A stretch of DNA of 64,000 nt from Armillaria gallica. Its lineage: Eukaryota; Basidiomycota; Agaricomycetes; Agaricales; Physalacriaceae. The notes under the pieces are model-generated. The model ran no database searches, had not been told where the DNA came from, and saw only the letters and a program-made list of their open reading frames with translations. The position numbers were made by a program, and so were the translations under genes. Where the stretch lies: NCBI GenBank assembly GCA_037576215.1, contig JBANDB010000016.1, positions 310,001 to 374,000 on the forward strand, written 5' to 3'. The stretch's first letter is position 1. Every line of letters begins with the position of its first letter. Shown here piece by piece: positions 34,131 to 46,621 of the stretch.

Positions 34131-35675
34131 ATTATAGATGTATGTTTACTCATAGTTCTCCCTCTCGAAATTACCAAGAATTGTTTGGCTGATAAGAATG
34201 CCCTTCTTGGCTGAAACTACGGCAAGTTCAGAGAAAGTCATTCTCCATTTCTGAGCCTATTGATGCAAACCGAGTTCAAAGCGACATCATCGCACAGAGA
34301 TGCCCGTGACTGTTGTCATACCTTGATTTAGTTCCTTGCCAAAGGGAAGCAGCGATACATCGGGTATATAGATGTTTGGAGTCACCATGACAATTGTGAC
34401 AGGGACAGCCATGGACAGCCACAGTCTCGGCTCGTGCACAAGAGGATCTGGTCCCACAGATGGGGAGAGACCAGCCGAGCCATGAATGAAAAAATGAAGA
34501 TATCTAGTAGAGAGGAAGGAAAGAAAATGGGGACGGTGCAGTGGGGGATAGGAACTAACTAGTATAAGTAGTAGGTAGGCAGGAAAAGAGAGAATGTACA
34601 CAGAGTAGTAATATAGTAAATTGCAATGCAAAAAAAATAAATTTGAAAAGAGCAGACAAGACAGACAGACTCACGAAGTTGTCGTTCCTCTCGCAGGAAG
34701 GGAGAATGACAAAGCAGGCGCCATTCTTGGTTATTGCTCAGTGCAGCGCAAAATAGATATGTAAAACAGGAAGGAAAATTAAAAGGAGAGAGGGAGGAAC
34801 ACAGAACCAAAATGAAGGGAGGGGGACAGAATTTTATTTTCTTGGGCGAGTTGCCTGCTGTTTATGTAGCATCATAGAGACCGAGAAAGCACGTTGGAAT
34901 AGAATACAGAATAGAATAGGAAAAACATGCACTGGAATTTGCCATGGCACACACCTTTGCAGGTTCATCCTTGGTAGGCATGCGTGCCTCATGCTGTACC
35001 ATGTGCCCCTTGACTTGAACATCTTTGATCTTTTGAATGTCTTTTCAGCCTGTATCCTGAACATCTTTTTTCATACCTCAGTGTGCTTCTGATGCACTTC
35101 CTTCCCTGCCAAATTCCTAGGAAGTTCACTAGAGCCTGCAAAAAGATGTTCAGTTTATTCTCATGACACGGTAAGTGCCCTATTACATGCTAATTATCCC
35201 TCTCAAGTTGTGTCGAGACGGCATGCAGTCATGTACCTGTCTCTAGGTCTCTCCTCTCCATTGTTCCTACCACAGGCGAGGTGACATCACAATCTAATCT
35301 ACATGCATGCGTGTCAAAGAACTATGTTGATAGTGTACATTGTAATTCCGATTTATTTATCCATGTCCCAACTCGAGAATGAGGAAGAAACCATCAAGAT
35401 TGTATGCAACAAGGAAAGGTCAGTTCAGTTTGCACAACCTGAGAGTTCTCTTGGCCTATAGTGCCTGTCCGTCTCCATCATGACTATCCTTGCATTGTAT
35501 GCCGTTAGCAGTGAGATTTGCCTAGCCCTCACTGATTATATCCATCACCAAGACTGCCATCGTTGGATGAATCTGATGGAAGATGCGGTAGACCTTTCTG
35601 ACACAGGAAACAAATGCAAGATGTGATGATATTTTGTACGAAAAATGCCAACAAGATGTCCCTATTCAAGCTCAA
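34131..35675. other. 1.5 kb without a recognised gene
   Basis: Purine-rich on the plus strand between 34490 and 34830. Open frames on the minus strand (34834-35064, 34559-34810) show no recognisable domain. Block similarity ends near 34130, so this begins the unduplicated spacer. Confidence 0.4.
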
Positions 35676-37923
35676 TCACAGTAATTCCTCTGCATCCAGA
35701 TAGATACCTGATCTCGTTGTTGCCACTCGGTGTCGATGTTCAGGGACATATTCATCCGAGGTCTTGTGTGACAACTGGCAAGGAAGAACCGGTGCACGTC
35801 CAAAGTACAGGAAAAAAGTATCTGCATAAAATAAAGCAATCTGTTTCTCGAGATCCAGGAATTCCTCCTCTGTCCATCCAGCAGGCTTGACAGTCTCCAA
35901 GGATGCTGGATACCCCTGCCATGTTTTCATAACCTTCTTCATAGCAAAAATACAAGGTGCATGCTCCAGCCACAAGTGGTGAGCTACCCCATAGTTTGCA
36001 GATCCGACATCCAGTTGTCCAGGTAGATGTTGTCCATCTGCAAAGCACCGACTCAGGTTGAAAGCAGATATGCTTGGCCCTGAACTCGCAGTGAAAGTTG
36101 ACTTCGCCAAGCTCCCAGCAGATTTCTTGACGTTCCTCTGTCGTGAGTGATTGATAGGCCTTTCCTTTCCAAAAGGCCATAGAGACTTCATTATTTCCAC
36201 ATAGAGGGAAGTCATTAAGGTAACCGTCCATCATTTTTCTGACCTCCTGGCATCGCTTTGTTGCTTTTCCACCTGATTTGCTGGCCGAATGAAGAAACCC
36301 TAGCGCCAAGACTGCACGCCACTCTTGATGGTACAGGTTTGCTGGAACATGCTCAGTCACAGTTAGACGAGTGTACAACGGTATTTGCAGGTGCAGCCAT
36401 GACTCAAGGAATGAGTTCACCTTCTCATTGGTATTCACGGTGGCAATTATGTCTGGTCGAGGAAAGGCATACTGATTTTCATAGGGAATGGCTGTTGGAT
36501 TAGAAGGAGATGGATGAGCACAAGCATGACAGTGCACAGGATTTGCATCAACAGACAGCAGCGCAGTATGCCATGGTTCGAGCAGCGGAGGAAGGAGTGG
36601 ATGTTGAGGGTCTATCAAGTGGTTAGAATGGCTGGACTTGGGCCGAGGATATTTTATGATCTTTAAATACATTAAAACTCTGTGTTATCAAGATAAGGAT
36701 GTGAATACTTACAAGGAGAATATCGTGAGGATGATGATGGAGCCACAGCCAGAGGAATGTCGCCGCAACTAAGTATGATTGGTGATGAGATCGCAAAGGG
36801 ATCCACCCATCGGAGGGAATGCGTTACAAATTCCTGTATCTTGAGGTATTTCTTGGGATCGCTAGAAGACCCAACAAATACAGAAGGAAGCCTCAGACAA
36901 CATGGCTCCCCCATGATTGGCAACGTCACAAACGGATAAAGTTCATCAACCCGAGTACCAGCAAGATCCTTCATGGGAACCATGCACCAAATGGGAATGC
37001 CAGCTTTGAAGAAACATTGGACAACAGTAGCATCATTGGAGAATGCACCCACTAGATCCTTATCTACAGGGAGAGGTGGGGCATCACACCCTGGAGCATC
37101 CATACGTGGTTTAAAGATCATCATGTATTCAACAAGTGCTCATAACTCCCAGGCAACACGCTGGGTCTCTGTGAATGATAGGCAGACATAAGAAAACGAA
37201 GTAGGGAGAGCACGGAGTCACCCAGTAAGGAGTTCAAGCATGCCCATGTGCCCACGCATACTGCACACCATGCTCTCAGTTGCATCGACAGTGCTTGTAG
37301 ACTCGACAATGATCTGACAAGCTTTCTCCAGCTTAAGAAATGTTGACTTGTGTAGGTGACCAATGCCCTTCATGATTGCTTGTGGATCACATTCAATGAA
37401 GTCGTATTCGGTGAGATGATAGTATAGTGGGTAGAAGGCATCACTAGGCTCTGGCTCGATGTAGCAAAGACAGGCAAGGTGTGGAAATTGCTCCACATAG
37501 GCTTGTGGCCAGTGCAAAGGGTCATTGTGTCCATACTGATAGTCGGCCTGCATGTAGACTTCACGGTTAACTCCCAAAGGAGGCATGCATATCATAGTGG
37601 CATTCAGGGTGATTATAAAGTAGTCAATATCATCGAAGACTGTACCCCATTTACTGTCGAACGGTCCAACAGCTGGAGGATGAACTCTTGAGAATGTAGA
37701 AAGTGTGATACTGATTGTACATACGAATGTTTACCGCACGACTGTGCAACAGAATTGTTGGGTCTGAGCAAATTTTTGAGGGTGTCAAGTTGGGAGGAGG
37801 TAGCATTGGAAGTCCCTGTGAAAGTTCAGTGAGAATGTCGTTGGGGGATAGGCCCTGAGGAAACATACAGATAGTTTCCAAGGCCAAAAAAAGGGAATGT
37901 GTCAAGAGCAGAGTAATTAACAT
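35676..37923 (-). pseudogene. Multi-exon hypothetical protein, fungal family of unknown function
   Basis: Five or so coding pieces, read right to left. 37923-37700 has MFPQGLSPNDILTELSQGLP. Next, 37680-37220 has FDSKWGTVFDDIDYFIITLN and AYVEQFPHLACLCYIEPEPS. Then 37165-36690 has VDKDLVGAFSNDATVVQCFF. Then 36660-36040 has WHTALLSVDANPVHCHACAH and TEERQEICWELGEVNF. Last, 36030-35676 has EEFLDLEKQIALFYADTFFL, YFGRAPVLPC and SGIYLDAEELL. Pieces are separated by short GT..AG introns (for example 37218-37166). An in-frame TGA near 37147 in WEL*ALVEYM and uncertain joins suggest decay. I recognise the style as an Agaricomycete hypothetical family but know no function. Confidence 0.55.
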
Positions 37924-38895
37924 GCTTTAGATGGCACCAGCGACAAAATACATCAAGCAGATACAGCAATGCACTTGCGTCAGCCACGGAAGGGTTTCTC
38001 GCCGACGAAAGACATCAAGCAAGGACGGCGACACAATTGTGTCAACCGAAAGGGATGAGTAACTGGGATCTTGAACTTGAGGAAGACGCATATTGGTGAA
38101 TCAATAGATGCTGTCAAGTGGTGAGAGCTTGAAGTTTGGCACAAGTTTTCGATTCGGAGGCTGACAAGGCGACAAGACACGTAGCGGTGGATCAGTGGAC
38201 GTGCATCATGGGGAGAGCTCAGAGCTTCAAGGGACTTGGCACATGTTTTCGATGCTGACTAAGCTGCATCTCTTATCTGACCGAATCAGTAACTGCCCTT
38301 TACCACCTACCGCTCTCCGCTGGCTTGACCCTACTGGGTTGGCCGTTCTGCTTGATGTCTTTCGTCAGCAGACTTATCTTCTCCTGTCTAACTGAATTAC
38401 TGCCCTTTCCCTAATGTGCTCTCTGCTGGCTTGACCCTATCGGGTCAGTCATTCTGTTTGACATCTTTTGTCGGCAGACAACTGGACTTCTATGAGTTAT
38501 GTCACCCATGGGCTTTGCGGTATCTCCGGAATTCCCCTTACTAGTGCGACCTTGATGGACACGGTATATGTTGATGTCAGTTGGTGATCGCGCCAAGGGT
38601 GACACAGAATGAGGACTGTCTGCATTGGTGAAATCAAGGTATGTATTGGTTTGTATACTTTTGTTTCCTTTCTCATGGTCCTATCTAGTGATGCTGTTGT
38701 GTATTTTGACACGCCATTCTCTCCTCTTCTCAGCAAACCTCCCACCATGGTTGCTAGCATCCTCCTGACCTCCTCGATCATTTAGTCTCTGTTTTCCTAA
38801 ACACAACAAACCTGCACATCTACCTTCTCCACAGTCCTACATTCCATCGTCAGATAGCCGCTGGGACGCATCTCACGTCGTGTAACTTTGGAAAC
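37924..38895. other. Spacer with a short direct repeat
   Basis: About 38283-38375 and 38398-38478 share 'gctggcttgaccctA.CGGGT' and 'TTGA..TCTTT.GTC.GCAGAC'. No gene recognised; the minus-strand frame 38497-38781 has no visible domain. Confidence 0.35.
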
Positions 38896-38899
38896 CTTG

Positions 38900-39720
38900 T
38901 CTTGGGAGTTTGCGTGCATGTGGCCCACCATTTGGATGATCCTCATGTCGGGCCTCTTGATCAAGCTGGATGGGAGTGGTATCTTCAGCTTCAGCCTATC
39001 CATTTATCCAGATTCTCAAATTCGACGACACTCTGGGAGCTTCAGCTTGCACTGTTGATGGTTTTGTTTTTGTATGGGACAATGTCACCTCAACCTTGTT
39101 TTGTACTCATTGGGTTGGGAATTTAGATGGCCCAAGATCTCGGAGCCCACCGAAAACGCCCTACAACCCTCAAAGAATGGACAGTCGAGGATGAGCTATG
39201 GAAGAGAGTATTCTGGGTGCTGGTGGTCATAGATGTGTTTGTCAGCGCTTTTGACAGAAGGCCGCGAGCAACAACTTCAGAAAAGTAAGGATCAATGCTT
39301 TCCATAATGACGTCAGCTTATTATGCATTAACTTTGATTTAGATTACCCTTTTGAAGTCGACGAAGAATTTTGGCCAGAAGAACCACTTTCTGATCCAGA
39401 AAATCCATGGGCTCAACCTTTGCAGAAACCCGCTAATGTCATGACATGGATATTATGCATCAAACTACTGGATATCCTCAGTTTTGCTTAAGTAACAATT
39501 GTTCGTCAGTTCCCACCTCTCAAGTTATCGCAGCTTATATGAAGTATAGTATTCAATTAAACAGTCTGAATATTGGGATGCTATATCAACATCTAAATGG
39601 CACGAGAACATCACCATTGAGCTAGATTCTGCTCTGAACAAATGGATAGACTCGATACAGACACCAACCATCATGAAGGTTGGTTTTGTTAGTGCCAGAT
39701 AGCACATTGAATTAGCTTGT
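38900..39720 (+). pseudogene. Fungal-specific transcription factor domain, remnant
   Basis: Reads in shifting frames as the middle homology region (fungal_trans type) of Zn2Cys6 regulators: TLWELQLALLMVLFLYGTMS (about 39028-39090), LIGLGI*MAQDLGAHRKRPT (39106-39160), WTVEDELWKRVFWVLVVIDV, and after an apparent intron (from GT 39285) FDLDYPFEVDEEFW. The DNA-binding zinc cluster is missing. The intron acceptor is damaged. It sits directly upstream of a fatty-acid-synthase remnant in the same orientation. Confidence 0.65.
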
Positions 39721-39819
39721 GGAGGCTTCTATAACACTGCTGCTCTCCATGCAAAAGTTGCTGAGGTTCGAACTAAGATTCATACACAGTTCACCTTCCA
39801 ACTCCCTCTCTGGTAGGAG

Positions 39820-40538
39820 ATGAGAAAGCAGCATCTTCCCATAGAAGGATTCTGTGTCACAGCCAGTATTTCACTGAGAAAGCCGTCGAGATCATTGGTG
39901 TCTCAAGCAATATCAAGCACATCTCTTTTAAACCCGGTTCTATCGATATCATTTGACAGGATATTAACAATAACAACATTGTCTCCATCAATCCCAACTT
40001 TTCCATCCATCATCCTCCTGCAGGTGGCCATCATTCTTATGAGGACTTCCACCAGTCCATTCTCATGACCTATCGTGCCATTCATCAACACTGCAACGTC
40101 AGCCTTGTTGCCGGCTCTGGCTTTGGAGCGGCTGATGATGTTTATCCCTACCTAACTGGCCCATGGTCTGTAGAGTGCTTTGGTGTGCAGCTGATACCCT
40201 TCGATGGATGTATGTTTGCCAGGCATGTCGTGGTGGCCAAGGAGGCTCATACGAGTCCTTTGGTCAAGGATCTCATCGTCGCTGTGCCTGGCCTGGTGTC
40301 AACAATGTATGACAAGCCCACTGGTGGCATTCTCATATTCCGTTCAGAGTTGAGTGAGCCTATTCACAAGGTGGCCATGAGGGCTGTCAAGTTGTGGAGG
40401 GACCTCGACAATACAGTATTTGGTTTGGCAAAGGAGAAGCATGCAGCTTGGCTGGTTGAATGCCATGACGAGGTTGAACAAGGACTTCAGAAAGCCTTGG
40501 TTTGCATGGGAGAAGGATAGATCAGTTGCTCGTGCGCT
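39820..40538 (+). pseudogene. Fatty acid synthase beta-type remnant, enoyl-reductase part
   Basis: From RKQHLPIEGFCVTAS (39823), then in other frames KAVEIIGVSS, GGHHSYEDFHQSILMTYRAI (40026-), NVSLVAGSGFGAADDVYPYL (40096-), FDGCMFARHVVVAKEAHTSP and DKPTGGILIFRSELSEPIHK to FRKPWFAWEKDRSVARAL. This is the enoyl-reductase domain of fungal type I fatty acid synthase. Frameshifts (near 39870, 40000 and 40480) break it. It continues at 42207 after a 1.67-kb insertion. Confidence 0.83.
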
Positions 40539-42206
40539 GATACACTTGGTATCAGGCTACCCATAGATTTTGCGATTTTCTATCAAATAGTGCAGTCTAC
40601 AAGCAGTACAGAGAGCTATAGTGAAGGCTTTACACTGATAGCTAGTATACTACATAAGATAGTGAGCAGTACAGTGTCAGAATGGACTTAGAAGTGACAT
40701 CTAGATGAGTCAACTCTATAAGCCTTCAACATTGAATGCTATTCCCTGCCCAAAACAAGACTATTTACAGCCGGAACCAAGGGACACATCAAGATGAGAT
40801 ACAAACAATAAAGCAGAACACAGAAGGACTAGATGACTCGTCATCCCGATGACTTGAATAAACCTAGAAGAGGATTGCTAAGTCCACAACGATACACACA
40901 GTAAAATAAACTTAGTCTAGAACACGACTAAAACTAGGAATAACTGAATAACCGATGCTTGGTGCTGAGATAGTTAAAGATCGTGCAGTGATCGAAGCAA
41001 ATACAATCTCGGTCCGACGATCGATCACGATTGGTGGTTACATCCTCGAAATACTGCACAATTCGTAGTATTGAATAGGAATCCATGTGGCAAGGCATGA
41101 AGGAGAAGCAAGGAGTTCCTACGGACCATTAGGACACTCCTCAGCAATAGAATGACCGCTAGTCATTCCGTCCAACTGAATAGAAAACTCGGAATGGCGC
41201 AATCCTTGTAAATTAATTACTCATCGTTTGTATTGATACCCAAAGCTCGTACCATAATTACTTTTAGATACAAGCTCCTATACCTAGACTAGGAATCGTA
41301 TAAATTAGCAGCAACTAGACGCATAATGGCAGGAAAGCATTCCCCTGCATTTGTGCTAGTAGCCTTATAGCTACCTAATCAATCACTGGTTTTAAATTGC
41401 ATATCCTCGACTGAAGTGAATTAAGTTTACCAAGTCAACCCCAAAAGGGCGGCTATAAGTAATCTAGAATAACTAAGTAGGAAGAAGAGTCGTCCCTGCA
41501 TTTGCACCTTGCTAGTTAATTGAACTGCTCCGCATACAAAGGCCTCGTGCTCCCTCACTGACTAAAGTGATCTAGACGTGCTAAGTCGACCACAGATCAA
41601 AGATGTTGCCTAGTTGAAGTGAAATAAGCCCTAGAACGCTTTAAGTTCGAACAGTTAATGAGTCAGTGTACTCTAGAGTCTGTGTACTCTTTGCAAGTCT
41701 CGTACTTGAAGCCAGGACCTGTGTGTTCTTTGTAGAGTCTGTGTACTCTTTGTAGAACTTCGGTTCTTTGTTGCAAGTGTGTGTGCTTGTGTTGTAATCG
41801 AGTCTGCGTACTCCAGAGCAATTATGCTCTTTGTAGACCTCTAGGTCTTTGATTGTTCAATTGTTAGAGCTTCCCTAGTTAAAGCCTTACCAGCTCTTCT
41901 AGACGAAGTTGTTTCGAGTCTAAGCCACTCAAATTATACCTTACAAACCCCCCACATTCATATACCTCGCTATCGCGATTAGTGTATCCCATGTAAACAC
42001 TTCTAGACTTGAATCGAAGTTGTTTTAAAGCAAAACCCAATTGATTATCGAAATCTACGTACACCACGAGTGCTTCTATTGTACTCACCCTCGAACTTAA
42101 TATTGGTGATTGTGTGTGTGTGTGTGTGTGTGTGATTTAGTATCTAGATTGACGATCTAGACACTAGTTTCATTTGCACGCTGCCCGTTACTGAGCAAGC
42201 ACATCA
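40539..42206. mobile_element. 1.67-kb insertion in the synthase remnant, candidate solo LTR
   Basis: The synthase frame reads ARAL on the left and AL SDMTYEEV on the right, with GCGCT duplicated at 40534-40538 and 42207-42211. Removing the insert and one copy restores ..ARALSDMTYEEV... With the shared T the insert runs TGATACAC..GCACATCA, i.e. TG..CA ends and a 4-5 bp duplication, as for an LTR. No gag or pol is inside. It contains a (TG)12 run and repeated 'tctgtgtactctttg' words. A solo LTR is the simplest reading; orientation is undecided. Confidence 0.65.
42111..42134. repeat. (TG)12 microsatellite
   Basis: Twelve uninterrupted TG units inside the candidate solo LTR. Confidence 0.97.
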
Positions 42207-44322
42207 GCGCTCAGCGATATGACCTACGAGGAAGTGTCACTGCGTATGGTTCATCTTATGTTCATCTCTCATCAATCCCATTGGGGCAATCCCTTGAAGA
42301 ACCTCACTGGTGACTGGTTGCGACACATTGAGGAGTGTTTTACTGGAGATAACAGGCAAATCTAGCAAGCCATCGGTGTTGCAACTGTACACTTCTCTCC
42401 TTTGCCTTTCATCCAATCATTTGTTGGTGATACGATGCAATTGTTAGCGGCAGAGGATTCGGCATTCTTCCACGCCATCTCCAAGAGGCGTGGAGAAGCC
42501 CATTCACTTCATTCCTGTTCTTGATGTTTCGTTTGAAGTCTGGTTCAAGAAGGTATGCCCATAACTCACAGTTTCTTTCACGTTTCTAACAAGGTTTGTT
42601 GTAGGATTCATTGTGGGCCACTGAAGATATCGAGGTCATCTTCGATCAAGATCCTCAGCGAGTGTGTAATTTGCAGGGTCCAATGGCTGTCAAGCACTCC
42701 AAGGTCAAAGATGAACCCATCAAGGGCTTGCTCGGCAACATTAACTTGTCTCTCATTCAATGTGTTCTTGAATCCTGATATAGTGGCAACCTTGCCAAAG
42801 TCCCTGTCGTCGATTATGTTGCACCCAATCCCTCAACAACCGTTGTATGCCTGAAGGTCAAGATCTCAGAAGCATCTGGACATCGTGTTTATGAATTCAG
42901 ATCCAGTTTGCCTTCTCCCTTGGTGTGGTTTGAGACGCTCACCGGTCCTCGTTCAAGGGTCTGAATACATCGACAACCCTATGCGATGTCTTCTCATTCC
43001 TCCAGCTAACCAGAAGGTTGTTGTATCTTCATCATCTGTTTCCATCTACAGGGCTGCTTTCAACGCTGTAGAGATCAAGTTCGACAAAGCTTCCAAACTC
43101 AACAACATCACCTTGTTTGAGGATCGCCAGGATTCCTCAGTGTCTCTCTCTTTGCAGTTCAAGTATGTTCTGTCCATCGATGGACTTTGCGCCCATTCAC
43201 AAAATTGTGATGGGAAGGAACACTCACATACCGGAAGCTATCTATGGTTTGGTGATGACGGCTCGTTACCAGAGCTCGACGTCGGTGATGTTTTCCTGGT
43301 CCGGAGGTAGTCATCGAGGCTGCAGCTGTCAAGCAGTTCTGTACAGTTATCAGTAACCAAGTCGAGTCTTTCAAGACTGCTCGCAAGGACACTTCAGTGC
43401 CCATGGGCTTTGCCATTGTCAGGGGTGGCAGGTCAGTCTTTCCTTCATTCCATGTAGTGTTTCCCTTATTAATCACCTTGTTTATAGGCTATCATGAAGT
43501 CAATTTTCCCTGCTTCGATCGACGGTGATCTTTTGAAGCTCGTCCATCTGTTCAATGGTTTCCATATGACTCATGGAGCCCGGCCTCTCACAGTGGGCAA
43601 TGTTTGCCAGGCAATTGCTCAGATTGTTTCCATCACCAACCAATTCGAGTGAGGGCAAGATTGTCAAGGTCAAGGGTACTGTTCAACGAGACGGATCCCC
43701 TGTAGTGGAAGTCGTCTCAGCTTTCCTCTACTGTGGCTGCTTCTCTGACTATGAGAACACCTTTGATACCTCTAAAGAGCCGGATCACATCGTCAAAATT
43801 ACTTCTGATGTGGAAGTTGGAGTTCTCTAGTCAAAAGAATGGTTCAAGCGGGAACTCGACCCTCCAGCCCAGAACGTCCCTCATTTTCCGCCTTCAGTCT
43901 CACGTCTTGTTCAAAGACAGGACACAGTTCCGTGAACTCACTGTTTTTGGAGACATCTTTATTCGCAACAACCTCAAGCAGATGATCAAAGTCGGGTCTA
44001 TTGATTTCCAACAAGAAAATTGCCACAGAGACCCTCTCCTTGCCTATGTGCAACAACATGGCAAGGCCGACGAGCTCCTCTATACCCTCCTGAATGGCAA
44101 CTACACTATGACAGAGGTCGACACAACTTTCAACGCGCCTCTGACGAATGAACCTTACTCAAAGATTTCCAGAGATTTCAACCCAATCCACGTTAATCCT
44201 TATTTCTCTTGTTATGCGTTGTTGCCTGCCACGATCACCCATGGTTTGTGGAGTAGTGTGGCAGCCCACCGTTATGCTGAAAGTGTCATGGCTCAAGGTC
44301 ATCCTGAGCATATCTGTCATTG
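42207..44322 (+). pseudogene. Fatty acid synthase beta-type remnant, dehydratase part
   Basis: Continues the 39820-40538 remnant: DMTYEEVSLRMVHLMFISHQ, NPLKNLTGDWLRHIEECF, a retained intron 42553-42604, then DSLWATEDIEVIFDQDPQRV and VDYVAPNPSTTVV. A second retained intron lies at 43432-43487. The end carries the hot-dog dehydratase segment DFNPIHVNPYFSCYALLPAT (44179-44238) with ITHGLWSS. Similarity stops near 44322; the malonyl/palmitoyl transferase domain is absent. Frameshifts and stops throughout. Introns show it came from a genomic copy, not from processed RNA. Confidence 0.85.
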
Positions 44323-45054
44323 AATTATGATGTATTTGCACCTGTCGAATCCTGATTTTTGGATGTGCAAGTATGTCATAATAGCTCAGCTACACACTTA
44401 CCACCTTCATGTCGGCTCTCATTTAGTTTTGAATACAGTAACTGTACCATATACTTCCTGAAGACTCTTGCAACCATAGTGGTGGCAAGCAGGCGATCAT
44501 GCATCCCTTCAGTGAGCTCGGCTCATATGCTTGCATTGTTTGGTATGGTGAGTTGCATTGCATGCTGTTTGTTTAATTAGCTTCTCACTGTTGTAAGCCA
44601 TTCTGCAGCACAACATCCAGAATATTACTGTCCCCACTGGGATCCATGCCATGTCTCGAAATAGCTCTCACAGAAACATTCTAAACGGTCCATTGATCTT
44701 CGAGCTCTGCCTTTTTATCTACTTACACATTTCTATCAAGTACGTTAGCCACAGTGAAGAGCAAAAAGCACAGAACCATGTCATTCACTCGAAGCAAGCA
44801 AGATTTTCTTTGACGTCGCAGGTTGGTTTTTCTCTGATACCTATGCAGCGTCCTAGCTTAGGCTGTCGATTTCAGATGTCCTCCAACACGCGATCGTCGC
44901 ACGATGCACAAGGGAGATTCAGAAGCGAGAATAGCAGTACAGGCCGATGCTGCCTTGCTATCCCACTGTTAGAGGTAATATAGTTGAGGGCAGGAAATAC
45001 AGATATGCTGTGGTTAGGGTGTCTTGAACTTGGCGGCTTCACCATGGGAGAAAC
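44323..45054. other. Spacer between the synthase remnant and the gag-only element
   Basis: No gene recognised. The frame at 44651-44983 lacks any domain I know. Confidence 0.4.
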
Positions 45055-45252
45055 TGTTAAGGTATAGAAGCTGAGGAGCACTGAATGATCACGAGATGGG
45101 CGCTAAACAGGCGCTGGATGGGCACAGAACGGTCACAAGATGATGGTAAAAGTGTAGAATTCAACAATCAAAAATGCCACGTAACTACTGTATGTACGTA
45201 TTTACGAGCACCGTCCGCACGTGGAAGTGCCGGCCCAGTAGAAACCTCAACA
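45055..45252 (-). repeat. 3' LTR of the gag-only element
   Basis: 198 bp, 196 identical to 46637-46834. Downstream of gag on the minus strand. Confidence 0.93.
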
Positions 45253-45265
45253 CTCCCCCTCACTG
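45253..45265 (-). promoter_or_regulatory. Polypurine tract of the gag-only element
   Basis: The minus strand reads GTCAGTGAGGGGGAG directly before the 3' LTR, the expected plus-strand primer site. Confidence 0.65.
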
Positions 45266-45455
45266 ACACGGAGGACACAAGAAATGAGAATAAAAAGAAT
45301 ATACAAGAATATAACTCCCCCTCTTCCAGAATCATGGCCTTCAATTGGAATCCTCCTCATAGTCAGATGAATCTGCATTTTCAGGCCACCAATCATCATC
45401 AGGGATGGACAGTCGATGAGAAACCTCGTCCTTGTGATCCGGTGAACTGAAAGGG

Positions 45456-46496
45456 TCAAAGGTAGAAGGTGCGCATTGGAGGTGATGATGAGCGAGATTG
45501 GGAATTGGAATGTGAGCGAGAGCTGTGATGATTGGGATGGACATACGGTGGACTATCATAGGCATGATTGGAGTACTCCATATGCTCCTTCCCAGGATGG
45601 TCCAAAACCCAATCCTTGATCTCCTGAGGCATGTCTGCAATGCACATGGCAGCAATGTGACCAGTTCGACCACAGCGATGGCAATGGTTGTCATGTGAGG
45701 GGTCACACCACCGATAACCACGACTGTCAATTGCACCAGATGAGCCATGGGAAGTGGATGGTCGGGATGAACGACCAGACCGATCAGATGAGCCATACTC
45801 CCTCTGGAACCGAACACCACGAGCATTGCCACCACTTGCTTGGTTCCTTGCAGAACGTGCAGCAAAGGCAGACTCCCCCTCTTCCTGCTTCACCTGAATG
45901 CTTGATACTCCCCCACTTTTGACAGTCACCTCGCTTGCCATCAAAGACGATTTGATGTCCTCAAGCGATGGTTCGGTAGCCCATGTGAGAAGAGCAGTGC
46001 GGGCAACATCAAAGGAGGAATCAAGGTTGCGGATGATGGTGTCTCGGATGAGGAAGTCGGGGATTTCATGATTCATGGCCTTGAGAGCAGCAGCAGCATC
46101 AACAATGGTGCAGATGTAGACATCGACAGGTTTGGTGGGATCATGGACAGCACCAAAGAGGCGGGACACATACTCGATACGAGTAGCAAACTGACTCTGC
46201 TTGAATGCAGACTCCAGTGCAATCCAAAGAGCACGGCCAGACGTGACACCATCAGTGATGTAGCGGTAGTCCTTGTCGATGTGGGAATACATGATACCAA
46301 GTGCCTCCTGATCCTTCTCTGTCCAGAGAGCGGCTTCAGCTTTCTCAGAGGGCTTGGGGATGGAGCCGTCAATGATACCAAAGGTCTTGTTTGCATAGAA
46401 GGCCATTTTGATGTCTTGCTTCCATTCAGTGTAGTTGGAAGCCCCCCGAAGCTTGGGGACTTGATCGAGCATAGCAGGGACACCAGATGCAACCAT
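45456..46496 (-). CDS. gag: Gag polyprotein of a Copia-type element, intact
   Basis: 346 residues without interruption. The N-terminal part (LRGASNYTEWKQDIKMAFYA.., about residues 15-180) matches the UBN2/gag capsid family of Copia elements. A zinc knuckle, CHRCGRTGHIAAMC, lies at about residues 271-284. The C-terminus is Ser/His/Pro-rich. ATG 46496 is the only start near the primer-binding site and gives the full capsid domain. It would package RNA into particles but needs pol proteins from another element. After the TGA a second frame stays open as an acidic tail (..PENADSSDYEEDSN, stop at 45341), which may be a leftover of a pol end. Confidence 0.88.
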   Translation of the reverse strand: MVASGVPAMLDQVPKLRGASNYTEWKQDIKMAFYANKTFGIIDGSIPKPSEKAEAALWTEKDQEALGIMYSHIDKDYRYITDGVTSGRALWIALESAFKQSQFATRIEYVSRLFGAVHDPTKPVDVYICTIVDAAAALKAMNHEIPDFLIRDTIIRNLDSSFDVARTALLTWATEPSLEDIKSSLMASEVTVKSGGVSSIQVKQEEGESAFAARSARNQASGGNARGVRFQREYGSSDRSGRSSRPSTSHGSSGAIDSRGYRWCDPSHDNHCHRCGRTGHIAAMCIADMPQEIKDWVLDHPGKEHMEYSNHAYDSPPYVHPNHHSSRSHSNSQSRSSSPPMRTFYL

Positions 46497-46621
46497 GGTG
46501 AGAGTGGGGATAGGAATGAATGAATGGAAATGGAATGAATGAGTGAGAAGGATGGAAAAGAGAGTTTGGGGGGTGGAACACAGATAGCAGCACAGATATA
46601 TCGGATTTAGGTCAGAGGAGC

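Noticed and set aside
40546..40556. TGGTATCAG as a Copia primer-binding site
   Set aside because: It resembles the tRNA-Met site of Copia elements, but it lies at the very left end of the insertion with no LTR upstream, so it is probably chance.
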